27,652 nucleotides of DNA from an uncultured Bacilli bacterium (lineage in GTDB: Bacteria; Bacillota_I; Bacilli_A; RF39; UBA660). Every line of letters begins with the position of its first letter. The first letter of the stretch is position 1. This document shows, in pieces, positions 12,253 to 20,618 of the stretch. Below the pieces are notes generated by a model. That model was not told the DNA's origin, made no database searches, and saw only the letters and a list, made by a program, of their open reading frames with translations. The stretch covers positions 1 through 27,652 of the forward strand of contig CANRME010000004.1 in the NCBI GenBank assembly GCA_947631655.1, given 5' to 3'. The translations under genes were made by a program, and so were the position numbers.

Positions 12253-12582
12253 ATGGCTAAAGACTTTGCTAAAGAGTTTTATCAGTCTACCGCTTGGCGT
12301 AAGACACGTGCGTATATATTTAATAAGCAACATGGTGTTTGTGAACGTTGTCATGGTGAAAATGGTCCAGGCGAAATAGTACACCATAAAATATATCTAA
12401 CACCTTTTAATATCCATGACCCAGCTATTACACTGGGAGAAGATAACTTAGAGTTACTATGTAGAGTATGCCATGCTATAGAGCATGAATCAGAACTACC
12501 AATAGATAAGAACTTGATGTTCGATGAAGATGGTAACCTAGTCGAAAGGAGTGTTAATAATGACAATAATAATTATTACTAA
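12253..12582 (+). CDS. HNH endonuclease of the packaging module
   Basis: The 109-residue protein has HNH core residues His44/His45 (EIVHHK), Asn65 (GEDNLELLC) and His74 or His78 (CHAIEH). A structural zinc site is formed by Cys30, Cys33, Cys70 and Cys73. HNH proteins next to terminase in cos phages stimulate terminase cutting at the packaging site. First gene of the late operon, upstream of small and large terminase, exactly as in HK97-like cos phages. The ribosome binding site is weak (GAGGTTG). Confidence 0.9.
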   Translation: MAKDFAKEFYQSTAWRKTRAYIFNKQHGVCERCHGENGPGEIVHHKIYLTPFNIHDPAITLGEDNLELLCRVCHAIEHESELPIDKNLMFDEDGNLVERSVNNDNNNYY

Positions 12583-12748
12583 CTATGGCTGCTATACTTA
12601 TGATGTTAAGTATAATGGTAGTCGCGAGGAATTAGCTAATGCTTTAGACAATGGACCTGTATATCTTGAAACTCTAGGTGGTTCAAATATTTTTATAAAC
12701 CCTATTAATGCTGTTATTATTGAAATTCGAAACACCCCCCTTAAATAA
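12560..12748 (+). CDS. Small unknown protein between HNH and terminase
   Basis: This 62-residue protein overlaps the HNH gene by 23 bases. Start at 12560 follows AAAGGAG; an in-frame GTG at 12551 is too close to that site. The sequence suggests a small beta fold (VKYNGSREELANALDNGPVY, then FINPINAVIIEI), similar to short proteins often seen beside terminase genes in Firmicute phages. Its last codons run into the C-rich arm of the structured region at 12732. Function unknown. Confidence 0.6.
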   Translation: MTIIIITNYGCYTYDVKYNGSREELANALDNGPVYLETLGGSNIFINPINAVIIEIRNTPLK

Positions 12749-12819
12749 ATTATCTATCCTTTCTTATGAACCGCGCTTGAGTCCTTTTTCGGACCGCTTC
12801 GGTCGTATGAGGGGGGTGT
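12732..12819. other. GC-rich structured gap before terminase, candidate cos region
   Basis: In AT-rich surroundings, ACACCCCCCTTA (12732-12743) and TGAGGGGGGTGT (12808-12819) form 12 pairs with one G-T. Between them, GTCC (12781-12784) / GGAC (12791-12794) and GACCG (12792-12796) / CGGTC (12800-12804) are alternative, mutually exclusive hairpins. It lies between the HNH gene and small terminase, the expected place of a cos site in HNH-bearing phages. It may instead be a structured leader of terminase mRNA. Confidence 0.45.
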
Positions 12820-12838
12820 AGTAAAAGGTGGTGAAAAT

Positions 12839-13225
12839 GTGGAAGAAAAAGAAGTTAATTCTAAAGAATTAAAAAAAGTTGAAGAAAGAGATAAGGAATT
12901 AAAAAAACTAAAAAAAATCTTTAAAAATATACCTAAAGATAAAAAGAATTTAGTTGAAAAACTTATCGAAACTGCAGCTTTTATGTCAGTAGAATTAAAA
13001 CTACTTGAAGAACACATCAGTAAATATGGTGTATCAGAAGAATATCAAAATGGCAAAGAACAACATGGTACAAAAATGTCTACTGAAGCTAGCGCATATA
13101 ACACCATGGTTAAAAATTATACTTCAATTATTAAACAGCTTATTGAATTATTGCCAGATGGTTTACCTGGAACTAAAGAAGGTAATGCACTTATGAATTT
13201 TGTTACTAGACCGAAAGGGAAATAA
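12839..13225 (+). CDS. terS: Small terminase subunit (P27-like)
   Basis: The 128-residue protein begins at GTG with AAAGGTGGTG just upstream; no alternative in-frame start lies nearby. It is Lys/Glu-rich and helical at the N-terminus. Then come AAFMSVELKLLEEHI and ASAYNTMVKNYTSIIKQLIE, the helical oligomerisation pattern of small terminases of the P27 type. The C-terminus ends in FVTRPKGK. It would recognise phage DNA and hand it to the large subunit. Its stop overlaps the large-subunit ATG (TAATG). Assignment rests on position and general pattern more than strong motifs. Confidence 0.78.
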   Translation: MEEKEVNSKELKKVEERDKELKKLKKIFKNIPKDKKNLVEKLIETAAFMSVELKLLEEHISKYGVSEEYQNGKEQHGTKMSTEASAYNTMVKNYTSIIKQLIELLPDGLPGTKEGNALMNFVTRPKGK

Positions 13226-14874
13226 TGAATTACATACGTGAGTATAATAACAAAATACAGTCTGGCGAGATAATAACTAGTAGGAGAGTAAAAGAAGTAT
13301 ATGCAAGACTTGTTAAAGAAATGGACGATGAAAACTCGCCCTTTTATTTTGACGAAAATTCGGCTAATAGACCAATAGAATTTACAGAAACTTTTTGTAA
13401 GCAATCTCAAGGAGAATTAGGAGCAAATCTTAAACTTGAGCTATTTCAAAAAGCATATGTACAAGCACTATTTGGTTTTTTAGATAAAAAAACTGGCTAT
13501 CGCCGATTTAATGAAACTATGTTTCTTGTTGGTCGGAAAAATGGGAAAACAACTTTATTATCGCCAATAGCATTATATTTGTTAATGGCTGATTATGAAG
13601 GTGCAGCAGAAGTTTATTCGGTAGCTACAAAAAAGGATCAAGCAAAAAAAGTTTTAACAGAAGCGTGTAACATGGTAAAACAAAGTCCAGAACTTAGATC
13701 TGTTCTTAAAAAACGACGTAATGATTTATATTTTAATGCCACGTCGTCTATATTCGAGGCTTTAGCTTCTGATTCTAACACGTTAGATGGTTTAAATAGT
13801 CATGCCGTTATTATCGACGAATTACATGCTATTAAAGATCGTAATTTGTACGAAGTTATGAAACAGTCTACATCTGCACGTAGACAACCATTAATTGTAA
13901 TGATAACTACAGCAGGTACTGTTAGAGAGTGTATTTATGATGATAAGTACGAATATGCGTGTAGAGTTGCTGACGGCGAAATTAAAGACGATCATTTCTT
14001 ACCAATTTTATATGAACTTGATAATCGTAATGAGTGGACTGATCCATCATGTTGGGTTAAAGCTAACCCTGGACTTGGAACTATTAAAAGCTATAATACA
14101 CTAGCTCGTTTTGTTGAAACTGCTAAAAATGATCCTAAAGAATTACCAGGTGTTTTATGTAAGGACTTTAATGTTCGTGAAAACGATAGTAACGCTTGGT
14201 TAAGTTTTGAAGAAATAAACAATACAGAAACTTTTGATATTAAAGAAGTTGAAAATACTTATGCAATAGGTGGATGTGACTTATCAGCTACAACTGATTT
14301 AACCTGTGCAACTTTATTAATTCGTAAATCTTCTGCTGATCAAAAAATTTATGTATTACAACATTATTTCTTACCACAAGCTAAAATTGATAAACTTGAT
14401 GAAAAAAATACACAAGAAGCACCATACAAAATATGGCGTGATAGAGGACTGCTTACTGTATGTGCTGGTAATCGTGTAGATTATTCACAAGTTACGCAAT
14501 GGTTTTGTCAAATGCAGCAACAATTTAAAATAGATCCTATTTATGTAGGGTATGACCGAGCACTTGCAGGTTATTGGGTAGATGAAATGAAATCTAATGG
14601 TTTTAATATGGAGTCAGTTGCTCAAGGACCATTTACTTGGAGTCAGCCTATGCGTGAAATGGGTGCTGCATTAGCAGATAAAAAGGTTAATTATAATAAT
14701 AACCCTATTTTAAAATGGTGTCTTAGTAATACTGCTGTTAAAAAGAGTGGTATTAATAATATTCAACCAGTAAAAATTAATGAAAGTCGAAGAATCGACG
14801 GAGCCGTGTCTTTATTAAATGCTTGGGTTTTATATGTAAAGTATTATGAAGACTATATGTATAATGTGGGGTGA
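13225..14874 (+). CDS. terL: Large terminase subunit
   Basis: This 549-residue packaging motor belongs to the Terminase_1 (HK97-like) group. The ATPase half has Walker A GRKNGKTT (103-110) and Walker B VIIDE (195-199), followed by a coupling ITTAG (227-231). The nuclease half shows Asp352 and Asp358 in GGCDLSATTDL and a C-terminal Asp in RRIDGAVSLLNAW. It pumps DNA into the prohead and cuts it at the packaging site. Full length for the family, so likely functional. It overlaps the small subunit by one base and is followed by portal. Confidence 0.97.
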   Translation: MNYIREYNNKIQSGEIITSRRVKEVYARLVKEMDDENSPFYFDENSANRPIEFTETFCKQSQGELGANLKLELFQKAYVQALFGFLDKKTGYRRFNETMFLVGRKNGKTTLLSPIALYLLMADYEGAAEVYSVATKKDQAKKVLTEACNMVKQSPELRSVLKKRRNDLYFNATSSIFEALASDSNTLDGLNSHAVIIDELHAIKDRNLYEVMKQSTSARRQPLIVMITTAGTVRECIYDDKYEYACRVADGEIKDDHFLPILYELDNRNEWTDPSCWVKANPGLGTIKSYNTLARFVETAKNDPKELPGVLCKDFNVRENDSNAWLSFEEINNTETFDIKEVENTYAIGGCDLSATTDLTCATLLIRKSSADQKIYVLQHYFLPQAKIDKLDEKNTQEAPYKIWRDRGLLTVCAGNRVDYSQVTQWFCQMQQQFKIDPIYVGYDRALAGYWVDEMKSNGFNMESVAQGPFTWSQPMREMGAALADKKVNYNNNPILKWCLSNTAVKKSGINNIQPVKINESRRIDGAVSLLNAWVLYVKYYEDYMYNVG

Positions 14875-14878
14875 TCTT

Positions 14879-16183
14879 ATGAAGAAACATAGAGGCTTAT
14901 TTAAAACTATATTTGGTGAAAAAGATAAACCAATTGAAAGTGCAACAGATTTTCATATCTATAGCTTATTAAATTCCTTCAACTCTACGTTCTATACCAA
15001 TACAGGTAATATTTGGGATATGGATGTTGTTAGAAGTTCGGTAGACGCATATTGTAGAAACTTTGCTAAATTAAAAGCTAGACATGTTAAACCTGGGGTA
15101 ACTACAAAATCACCGTATGAAAAATTATTAAACTATAAGCCAAACCCTTTAATGGAAGCTTATAGTTTTTATTATAGAGTAGCAGCTAATTTAAAATTAA
15201 CAAATAACGCTTTTATTTATCCAGAATTTTCTGTAGACGGAAGATTAGTAGCGTTATGGCCGTTACTTTCTACTCAAATTGATTTATTAGAAAAAAATAA
15301 TCAATTATATTTAAAGTTTATATTTAGAACCGGAAAACTTAAAGTTGTTCCTTATGAAAGTATCATACACATGAGAGGTCATTATTTTGATCATGATATT
15401 TTTGGTTCTAAAAATACAGCTTTAAAACCAGCTCTTGATACCGCTACCGCTATTAATCAAGGTGTGTCTAACTCTGCTAAGTTAATAAATAGTATAAGAG
15501 GTATTTTATCGGCGCAAGTATCTACGAAGGATGAAGATTTAGCTAAAATAAGAGATAAGTTTGTTAGAAATAACTTTGAAGTGTCGTCTAATGGAAGTGG
15601 AGTTGTAGTTACCGATAATAAGCTAAGCTATACTCCTATTAATGAAAAATCAACCCCTATTTCTTCTGATCAATTATCTTATACCAAAAATGCTATTTAT
15701 GATTATTTTGGAGTAAATGAAGCTATTGTTCAAAACAAATTTAAAGAGGATGAGTGGTCTGCTTTTTATGAAGGTGGAATTGAACCTATAGCTATACAAA
15801 TGTCACAATGTTTTACTAATGCTTTATTTACTGAAACTGAGCGCAATTATGGTAATGAGATAGTTTTTGAAGCTAATAGATTACAATATGCGTCAACTTC
15901 TACTAAGGTTACCGTTGTTAAGGAATTAGCTCCTATGGCTGTGTTAATGAAAGACGATATTAGAGAAATATTTAATATGGCTCCTTTACCTAATGGTGAA
16001 GGTCAAAAAATATTACAATCTCTTAACTGGATCAACGCTGATAAAGCTGATGAGTATCAGTCAAAAAATAGTGATTCTTCAAATGAAACTACTCCATCTG
16101 GTGATAATGATACACCAGAACAGGAACAAGATACTAATTTAGAAAGTAGTAGCGAAGGAGGTGTTGAAGATGGCGAAAAATAA
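14879..16183 (+). CDS. Portal protein (HK97 family)
   Basis: The 434-residue protein forms the dodecameric ring at the head vertex through which DNA passes. Family hallmarks include VDAYCRNFAKLKARHV near the start, YRVAANLKLTNNAFIYPEF, and a later LSYTPINEKSTPISSDQL followed by IYDYFGVNEAIV. The C-terminal tail is acidic and low in complexity. Start at 14879 is chosen because GGGGTGAT lies just upstream; an in-frame ATG at 14846 is inside terminase. Protease and capsid follow in standard order. Confidence 0.95.
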   Translation: MKKHRGLFKTIFGEKDKPIESATDFHIYSLLNSFNSTFYTNTGNIWDMDVVRSSVDAYCRNFAKLKARHVKPGVTTKSPYEKLLNYKPNPLMEAYSFYYRVAANLKLTNNAFIYPEFSVDGRLVALWPLLSTQIDLLEKNNQLYLKFIFRTGKLKVVPYESIIHMRGHYFDHDIFGSKNTALKPALDTATAINQGVSNSAKLINSIRGILSAQVSTKDEDLAKIRDKFVRNNFEVSSNGSGVVVTDNKLSYTPINEKSTPISSDQLSYTKNAIYDYFGVNEAIVQNKFKEDEWSAFYEGGIEPIAIQMSQCFTNALFTETERNYGNEIVFEANRLQYASTSTKVTVVKELAPMAVLMKDDIREIFNMAPLPNGEGQKILQSLNWINADKADEYQSKNSDSSNETTPSGDNDTPEQEQDTNLESSSEGGVEDGEK

Positions 16184-16328
16184 AGATGATAAAAATACTA
16201 ATGAACTAAAAGTTGTAAGACTAAATAATTTTATCAGTTATAAATTGTTACGCAAAATGAAGGAAAAAGAACCGGATACTAAATTTATATTGCCTAATGG
16301 GAAGGAGGCTAAATTAAATGAAAAATAA
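16170..16328 (+). CDS. Small protein between portal and protease
   Basis: This 52-residue Lys-rich protein has a strong AGGAGGTG upstream. It overlaps portal by 14 bases and the protease gene by 11. The core reads NELKVVRLNNFISYKLL, then KFILPNGKEAK. Short genes in this place are known in HK97-like Firmicute phages, without known function. Confidence 0.55.
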   Translation: MAKNKDDKNTNELKVVRLNNFISYKLLRKMKEKEPDTKFILPNGKEAKLNEK

Positions 16329-16938
16329 AAACAATTTAGTAAATAAGACAGGACGCGAGATTCGCGTTTTTTCTTCTTTCGAATTAAAAGAATTAAGAAG
16401 TGAAAATGGTGAAACTCAAGACTACGTACACGGTGTACCTGTAGTCTTTAATACCCCAACTTGTCTTTGGGAATACGAAGGCGTGAAATTCTATGAACAA
16501 ATAGATAGACATGCCTTTGATAATTGTGATATGTCAGATGTTATTTTTAATTATAACCATGGTGGCCGTGTTGCTGCAAGAATTAGAAATAATACTTTAA
16601 AATTATCGCTTAATGACGTTTGCATGGAAATGGAAGCGTATCTTGGGGGTACTGAATATGGTAGAAACCTTTTAGAAGATATAAGAGGTGGCTACATAGA
16701 TAAAATGAGCTTTGCGTTTGTGGTAGATGTAGACGGCGACGAATATGACGCAGCTACTCATACTAGAACGATAAAGCGCATTAAAAAGCTATACGACGTA
16801 TCGGCGGTTGATATACCAGCTTACGATACAACAAGTATTTCGGCTAGGTCTTTCTTTGAGGTGGAGTACGAAAAAGAAAGAAAAGCTTTGGAGCAAGCTA
16901 GACTTAGAGAAATATGTATAGCAAAATCAAAAATTTAA
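16318..16938 (+). CDS. Prohead maturation protease (HK97 family, S78)
   Basis: The 206-residue protein has catalytic His81 in NYNHGGRVAAR and Ser131 in IDKMSFAFVV, plus the conserved LYDVSAVDIPAY stretch. It cleaves the N-terminal scaffold (delta) part from the capsid protein during head maturation. That agrees with the long coiled N-terminus of the capsid gene next door. The ribosome binding site AAGGAGG lies within the preceding small gene. The C-terminal helix is charged and may be self-cleaved. Confidence 0.95.
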   Translation: MKNKNNLVNKTGREIRVFSSFELKELRSENGETQDYVHGVPVVFNTPTCLWEYEGVKFYEQIDRHAFDNCDMSDVIFNYNHGGRVAARIRNNTLKLSLNDVCMEMEAYLGGTEYGRNLLEDIRGGYIDKMSFAFVVDVDGDEYDAATHTRTIKRIKKLYDVSAVDIPAYDTTSISARSFFEVEYEKERKALEQARLREICIAKSKI

Positions 16939-16984
16939 AAATCATAAATAAAAAATATTTTTTTCGATATGGAGGTTATAGAAA

Positions 16985-18142
16985 ATGAACGAAAAAAGAA
17001 TTAATGAAATCAAGGCTAGAAAAGCTGAGATTAGAGCATTATTAGATGATACAGAAAAAACAGTTAATTTAGAAGAAATTAACGCAGAATTAGATAACTT
17101 AAATCAAGAACAAAATCAACTTGAGGAAAGAGCAAAAATTGCTCGTAGTTTGGAAACTGGTGAAGATACTCCAGATAAGGTAGAACAAGCACCAGGTACA
17201 GATGTAGAAGATGAAGGAGGAGAAGTTATGAATAAAGAAGAAAAAAAATCTACTATGTCAAAAGAAGTTAGATCATTTTTAAATTACATGATGAGTGGTG
17301 GTCGAGAAACTAGAGGTGTAACTTTAGAAAACGGCCAAGCTGTTGTACCGGAAGAATTAGATAATGAAATTATAACTGAAATGCGTGAAGTATCAGATGT
17401 TATGAATTTTATCGATATTAAAAATGTTAAAGGGAATTTACGTGTCGGTACTTTATCTGCTATAGGAGCTAACAAGGATAAAGATGGCGACGCTATTACG
17501 GAAAATGGCGGTACTACTGCTGAAATTACATTTGGTTCTAATAGAATAAGTGCCAAAATCGAATTAGGTGTCGGTTTATCTGCTGAAAGCATAGAAGCAT
17601 TTAAGGATATTGTTGTATCTGAATTAGCACTTGCTTTAGCATTAGAAATTGAAAACCAAGTTATGAATGGTACAGGTTCTGATAATGAAGCAGAAGGTTT
17701 ATTTACTAAAGACTATGGTACTCAAAAAGTAACTGTTGCTGAAGCTGCAAACTTAAAACATCAAAATCTTGCTGAATTAAAAGGTAAAATTCGTCGTGCT
17801 TATGGTAAGCGTGCAAGCTATGTTATTAATACTGAAACTTTCCACAACCTTATTGAAGGTATGGTAGGGGAAGATGGACATCCTATCTATAATGACGCAA
17901 GTGAAACATTATTAAAGAAACCTGTTATTATTTCTGACGTTGCACCAAAAGGAAAAATCTTATTTGGTTATGGTAAGAGATATTGGTATAACTTTAATAT
18001 GGCTCCACAAATTGCTAGTTCAGAACATGAAAAATTTAGCCAAGGTTTAATTGTACACAGAGCTTTAGCATTTGGTGATGGTCATGTTATGGATACTAAA
18101 GCATTTGCGGTTCTTGAAATTACAGATTTGTTAACACCCTAG
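16985..18142 (+). CDS. Major capsid protein (HK97 fold), zero-frame product
   Basis: The 385-residue protein begins with an acidic coiled-coil delta domain (about 1-75, scaffold, expected to be removed by the protease). The HK97-fold capsid follows, with VVPEELDNEIITEM (E-loop side), AEITFGSNRISAKIELGVGL, and IIEGMV-like/APKGKILFGYGKRYW stretches typical of the P-domain and A-domain. The ribosome binding site is TGGAGGT. The gene ends CCC TAG TGA. Right after that, another frame continues without its own start codon (18141-18509), so a minor longer product of 507 residues is predicted by a +1 shift at the last sense codon. Confidence 0.95.
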   Translation: MNEKRINEIKARKAEIRALLDDTEKTVNLEEINAELDNLNQEQNQLEERAKIARSLETGEDTPDKVEQAPGTDVEDEGGEVMNKEEKKSTMSKEVRSFLNYMMSGGRETRGVTLENGQAVVPEELDNEIITEMREVSDVMNFIDIKNVKGNLRVGTLSAIGANKDKDGDAITENGGTTAEITFGSNRISAKIELGVGLSAESIEAFKDIVVSELALALALEIENQVMNGTGSDNEAEGLFTKDYGTQKVTVAEAANLKHQNLAELKGKIRRAYGKRASYVINTETFHNLIEGMVGEDGHPIYNDASETLLKKPVIISDVAPKGKILFGYGKRYWYNFNMAPQIASSEHEKFSQGLIVHRALAFGDGHVMDTKAFAVLEITDLLTP

Positions 18143-18182
18143 TGAGCCCTCAAAAAAAGTAACAGTAAGTTTACCTGAGGGC
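18137..18182 (+). promoter_or_regulatory. Programmed +1 frameshift signal in the capsid gene
   Basis: The zero frame ends with CCC (18137-18139) and TAG (18140-18142). A proline tRNA on CCC can re-pair with CCT one base forward, which opens the +1 frame. Three bases after the stop, GCCCTCA (18146-18152) pairs perfectly with TGAGGGC (18176-18182), giving a stimulatory stem. A slow stop codon next to a proline slip site with a downstream stem is the arrangement reported for the capsid gene of Listeria phage PSA. Confidence 0.85.
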
Positions 18183-18509
18183 GAAGTTTTAGGAATACAA
18201 GTAAGTGAACTACAAGAAGTCCAAATTGAAGGTAACAAAGTAACAGGTAAATCAAAGTATGTTGCTAGTTTCCCTAAATTTAGTAAAACTGCTAAAGGAA
18301 ACTTCTTAGCTTTAAAAGTAGATGAGGCAACAACAGGAGATACAGTTTCTTATGATTTATCTGACGCCAAAAATAAAGGTACTGGTACCTTAGATGAGGA
18401 CGGAATTTTAGTAGTAAATTTACACGCAAATACTCAAACAATTACGTTTACAAATGGTAAGACTACAAAACAATTAGATTTAACAGGACTTGAATTAGTT
18501 GCTGAGTAA
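18141..18509 (+). CDS. C-terminal extension of capsid protein, +1 frame
   Basis: An open frame of 122 codons plus stop continues from the capsid gene in +1. It contains no ATG, GTG or TTG codon in frame anywhere and no ribosome binding site at its start, so it can only be expressed as a fusion, beginning S-E-P-S-K-K-V-T-V. The composition is beta-rich with short hydrophobic strands (GEVLGIQVSELQEVQIEGN, then FLALKVDEATTGDTVSYDL and TQTITFTNGKTTKQLDL). It resembles an Ig-like or decoration domain, probably shown on the outside of the head on a minority of subunits. The domain family was not identified. Confidence 0.85.
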   Translation, partial: SEPSKKVTVSLPEGEVLGIQVSELQEVQIEGNKVTGKSKYVASFPKFSKTAKGNFLALKVDEATTGDTVSYDLSDAKNKGTGTLDEDGILVVNLHANTQTITFTNGKTTKQLDLTGLELVAE

Positions 18510-18528
18510 AAATATAAGGAGTGATATT

Positions 18529-18858
18529 ATGGTTACAATTAATAACCCAACCGAAGAATTTCTGAAAAAAGCAAGAGCTTTTCTTCGTATAAATATTGAC
18601 GATGGAGTGATTAATACTGAAATTAAAACACTTATAGGTGCTTGTAAACGAGATCTTATAAGAAATGGTATCACTTCTAAAATGGCTAATAGTGAAGAAG
18701 ACGGCTTAATAGTTACAGCCGTTCTTCTTTATTTAAAAGCCGAGTTTGGCTTAGACAATAAAAATTATGAAAAATATCGTAATTCATATGAAACATTGAG
18801 AACAGAACTTGCCTTAACTGACGATTATATAAGTGAGGCCGATGAAAATGTGGAGTGA
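18529..18858 (+). CDS. Head-tail connector (gp6-like adaptor)
   Basis: This 109-residue, all-helical protein shows the gp6/DNA-packaging pattern: FLKKARAFLRINIDDGVIN, then LIGACKRDLIRNGI and LLYLKAEFGLDN, ending in an acidic tail. It forms the ring under the portal. Start at 18529 follows AAGGAGTG; an in-frame ATG-like start at 18499 lies within the capsid extension. It overlaps the next gene by 11 bases. Confidence 0.85.
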   Translation: MVTINNPTEEFLKKARAFLRINIDDGVINTEIKTLIGACKRDLIRNGITSKMANSEEDGLIVTAVLLYLKAEFGLDNKNYEKYRNSYETLRTELALTDDYISEADENVE

Positions 18859-19159
18859 TGTTTTATTCTTATTGGAAGAAGTAGAAACCTTTGACGAATT
18901 AAACAAACCCCATTACTCTTATAAAGAAACTAAGGTTTATGCTAATAAAAAATCAGTTAAACGTAGTGAATTTTATCAAGCTCAAGCTGCAGGTTTTAAA
19001 CCAGAAAAGGTTTTTGAAATTAGAACCATAGAATTTAACGAAGATAAACATACTCACGTCAAGTATAACAATGTAATTTATAAAATATTACGTTTTTATG
19101 AAGTTGATAGCGAGATAACAGAATTAACGCTTACAGGACTAGCAAATAATCATGGCTAA
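18848..19159 (+). CDS. Head closure / stopper protein
   Basis: The 103-residue beta-rich protein starts MWSDVLFLLEEV and has VKRSEFYQAQAAGFKPEKVF, a stretch characteristic of phage head-tail joining proteins of the SPP1 gp16 kind. Two starts compete: 18842 and 18848. TGAGG at 18834-18838 suits 18848 better (9-base gap). It seals the packaged head and joins the tail. It overlaps the next gene by 8 bases. Confidence 0.82.
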   Translation: MWSDVLFLLEEVETFDELNKPHYSYKETKVYANKKSVKRSEFYQAQAAGFKPEKVFEIRTIEFNEDKHTHVKYNNVIYKILRFYEVDSEITELTLTGLANNHG

Positions 19160-19682
19160 AAGTGGCAGTTCTATCGAATTTATTGATACATCTAAAGAAG
19201 TTAAAGATACTATGGTTAAACTTTCTAAATCTGCGTTACGTGCGGCTGGTAAAGTTGCTGGTAATGTCTTAAAAGGAAATACCAGAAAATATACCGGAAG
19301 GTTAGCTAAGCAAATTGGTTATTGGGCAAGAATTGATAAAAATACAGGTCAACCAGAATTGCAAATTGGTTACTATTCTAAAAGTAGGGCCAAAAAGAAA
19401 GGTAAAACTCCCTCACACGCTAACCCCGCATGGGTTGAATTTGGTGTGAAAGCTCATACTATATCAATTACTAAAGCAAAAACTTTAACAGATGGAGTTA
19501 TTGATTATGGTAAAAGCGTAGAACATCCAGGCCTACGAGGAGAAGCTACTTTAAGAAATAGTGTCTTTGATAACATTGACGCTATTCGCGAAGCTCAAGA
19601 AAGTTATTTAAGCGAATTAAATAAAACTATTGAAGAAGCTGGCGGAAAAATTGAAGAAAGTGAGGAAGACGAAGATGTATAA
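19152..19682 (+). CDS. HK97 gp10-like head-tail protein
   Basis: In this 176-residue protein, an N-terminal helix (TMVKLSKSALRAAGKVAG) is followed by TRKYTGRLAKQIGYWARI and the family's WVEFGVKAHTI signature near the middle. The C-terminal helix is very acidic. The gp10/gp17-type proteins join tail to head. It begins inside the previous gene and overlaps the next by 8 bases, as expected in this cassette. Confidence 0.88.
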   Translation: MAKSGSSIEFIDTSKEVKDTMVKLSKSALRAAGKVAGNVLKGNTRKYTGRLAKQIGYWARIDKNTGQPELQIGYYSKSRAKKKGKTPSHANPAWVEFGVKAHTISITKAKTLTDGVIDYGKSVEHPGLRGEATLRNSVFDNIDAIREAQESYLSELNKTIEEAGGKIEESEEDEDV

Positions 19683-20037
19683 TTATAGTGATTTTTTTAT
19701 CGCATTGCAAAAATACGTTAATGAAAATAACATATTAAATCTCTACTTTGATAGTGCTAAAAAGACAGCTCCTTTTCCTTATGGTGTTATTAGTGATCCT
19801 GTTAATAGTAAATTAAGATATGGTACTTTAGTATATTTTGATATAAATATATGGTCTAGTGAACCAGAAACAGGTCCAGAACTTGAAAGAAAAATAGAAA
19901 ATTTAATTAATAAATTAGATGGACTAATTTTTAAAGAGCAAAGAGCTGTCGTACATTTTGAAACGCAAAAGGATGTAGACGATCCAGAATTTGAACTTAT
20001 AAGAAAAAAAATAACATTTAGTGCAAGAATTTTTTAG
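19675..20037 (+). CDS. Tail terminator / completion protein
   Basis: This 120-residue protein starts at 19675 after GAGGAAGACG; an in-frame start further upstream lies inside gp10. It reads YSDFFIALQKYVNENNILNL, later PFPYGVISDPVNSK and VYFDINIWSSEP, ending SARIF, fitting the alpha/beta fold of tail-completion proteins (DUF3168-like). It is placed between gp10 and major tail protein, where the terminator that sets the tail end is expected. Confidence 0.82.
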   Translation: MYNYSDFFIALQKYVNENNILNLYFDSAKKTAPFPYGVISDPVNSKLRYGTLVYFDINIWSSEPETGPELERKIENLINKLDGLIFKEQRAVVHFETQKDVDDPEFELIRKKITFSARIF

Positions 20038-20049
20038 GAGGTGTTACAA

Positions 20050-20607
20050 ATGTTAAGAGTATTTACTGAAAAAGAAGTAAAAAAAATACAAATTGATGAG
20101 GGCATAGTTGTCTTAAATTTAGGACAAGAAACCGAAGAAATACTAGGGCCTACACGTGGGGGTGTTGAAGTTACTATAACTCCAGAAATTAGAGATATAG
20201 AATTCGACGGTAGACGTGGTAAAACTGCTGGTATGCAAGTAAAAGATGGTGAAGATGCTACCGTTAAAGTTACTTCATTATGTTGTAGCCAAGAATCTTT
20301 AATGCATGCATTACCTAATGCAAAATTAAGTGAAGATAAAAAAACAATTGAACAAGGTGATTTTGGGGTTATAGATCAACAACAATACATAAAGACTATT
20401 GATGTTGTTACTCAAATGTTAGATAAAACATATAAGACACTTACTTTCAATTATGGCTTACATGAAGGAGCATTTACATATAAGGCTGTTTCTAAAGCTG
20501 AAAATGAACATAGTCTTGAATTTATACCTCATTATACAATTGACGACGATAGTAGATTATTTAAAATTACTGATAGCGACGAATGTCCTATTACTAAAGG
20601 AGATTAG
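20050..20607 (+). CDS. Major tail (tube) protein
   Basis: The 185-residue protein polymerises into the tail tube. Start at 20050 follows AGGAGGTG. It has the phi13/TP901-type pattern: GPTRGGVEVTITPEIRDIEF, then GRRGKTAGMQVKDGED and EHSLEFIPHYTIDDDSRLF. It directly precedes a strong hairpin and then the tail assembly chaperones, the standard order. Confidence 0.9.
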   Translation: MLRVFTEKEVKKIQIDEGIVVLNLGQETEEILGPTRGGVEVTITPEIRDIEFDGRRGKTAGMQVKDGEDATVKVTSLCCSQESLMHALPNAKLSEDKKTIEQGDFGVIDQQQYIKTIDVVTQMLDKTYKTLTFNYGLHEGAFTYKAVSKAENEHSLEFIPHYTIDDDSRLFKITDSDECPITKGD

Positions 20608-20618
20608 AGCATAATACT

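Noticed and set aside
12754..13017. Minus-strand frame across the structured gap and small terminase
   Set aside because: Antisense of a Lys/Glu-rich gene (Ser/Phe-rich product), no ribosome binding site, opposite to the whole late operon.
13225..14874. Possible use of a code with TGA as Trp, suggested by very low GC
   Set aside because: Large terminase ends at TGA directly before the portal start, and Trp positions throughout are TGG.
16945..16970. A/T-rich palindromic stretch before the capsid gene as a terminator
   Set aside because: The stem would be only A-T pairs without a stable hairpin; it is followed by a good ribosome binding site.
18143..18509. Ordinary intergenic region or separate decoration protein gene after the capsid gene
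   Set aside because: The frame is open for 122 codons with no possible start codon and links to the capsid frame by a +1 slip site with a stem-loop.
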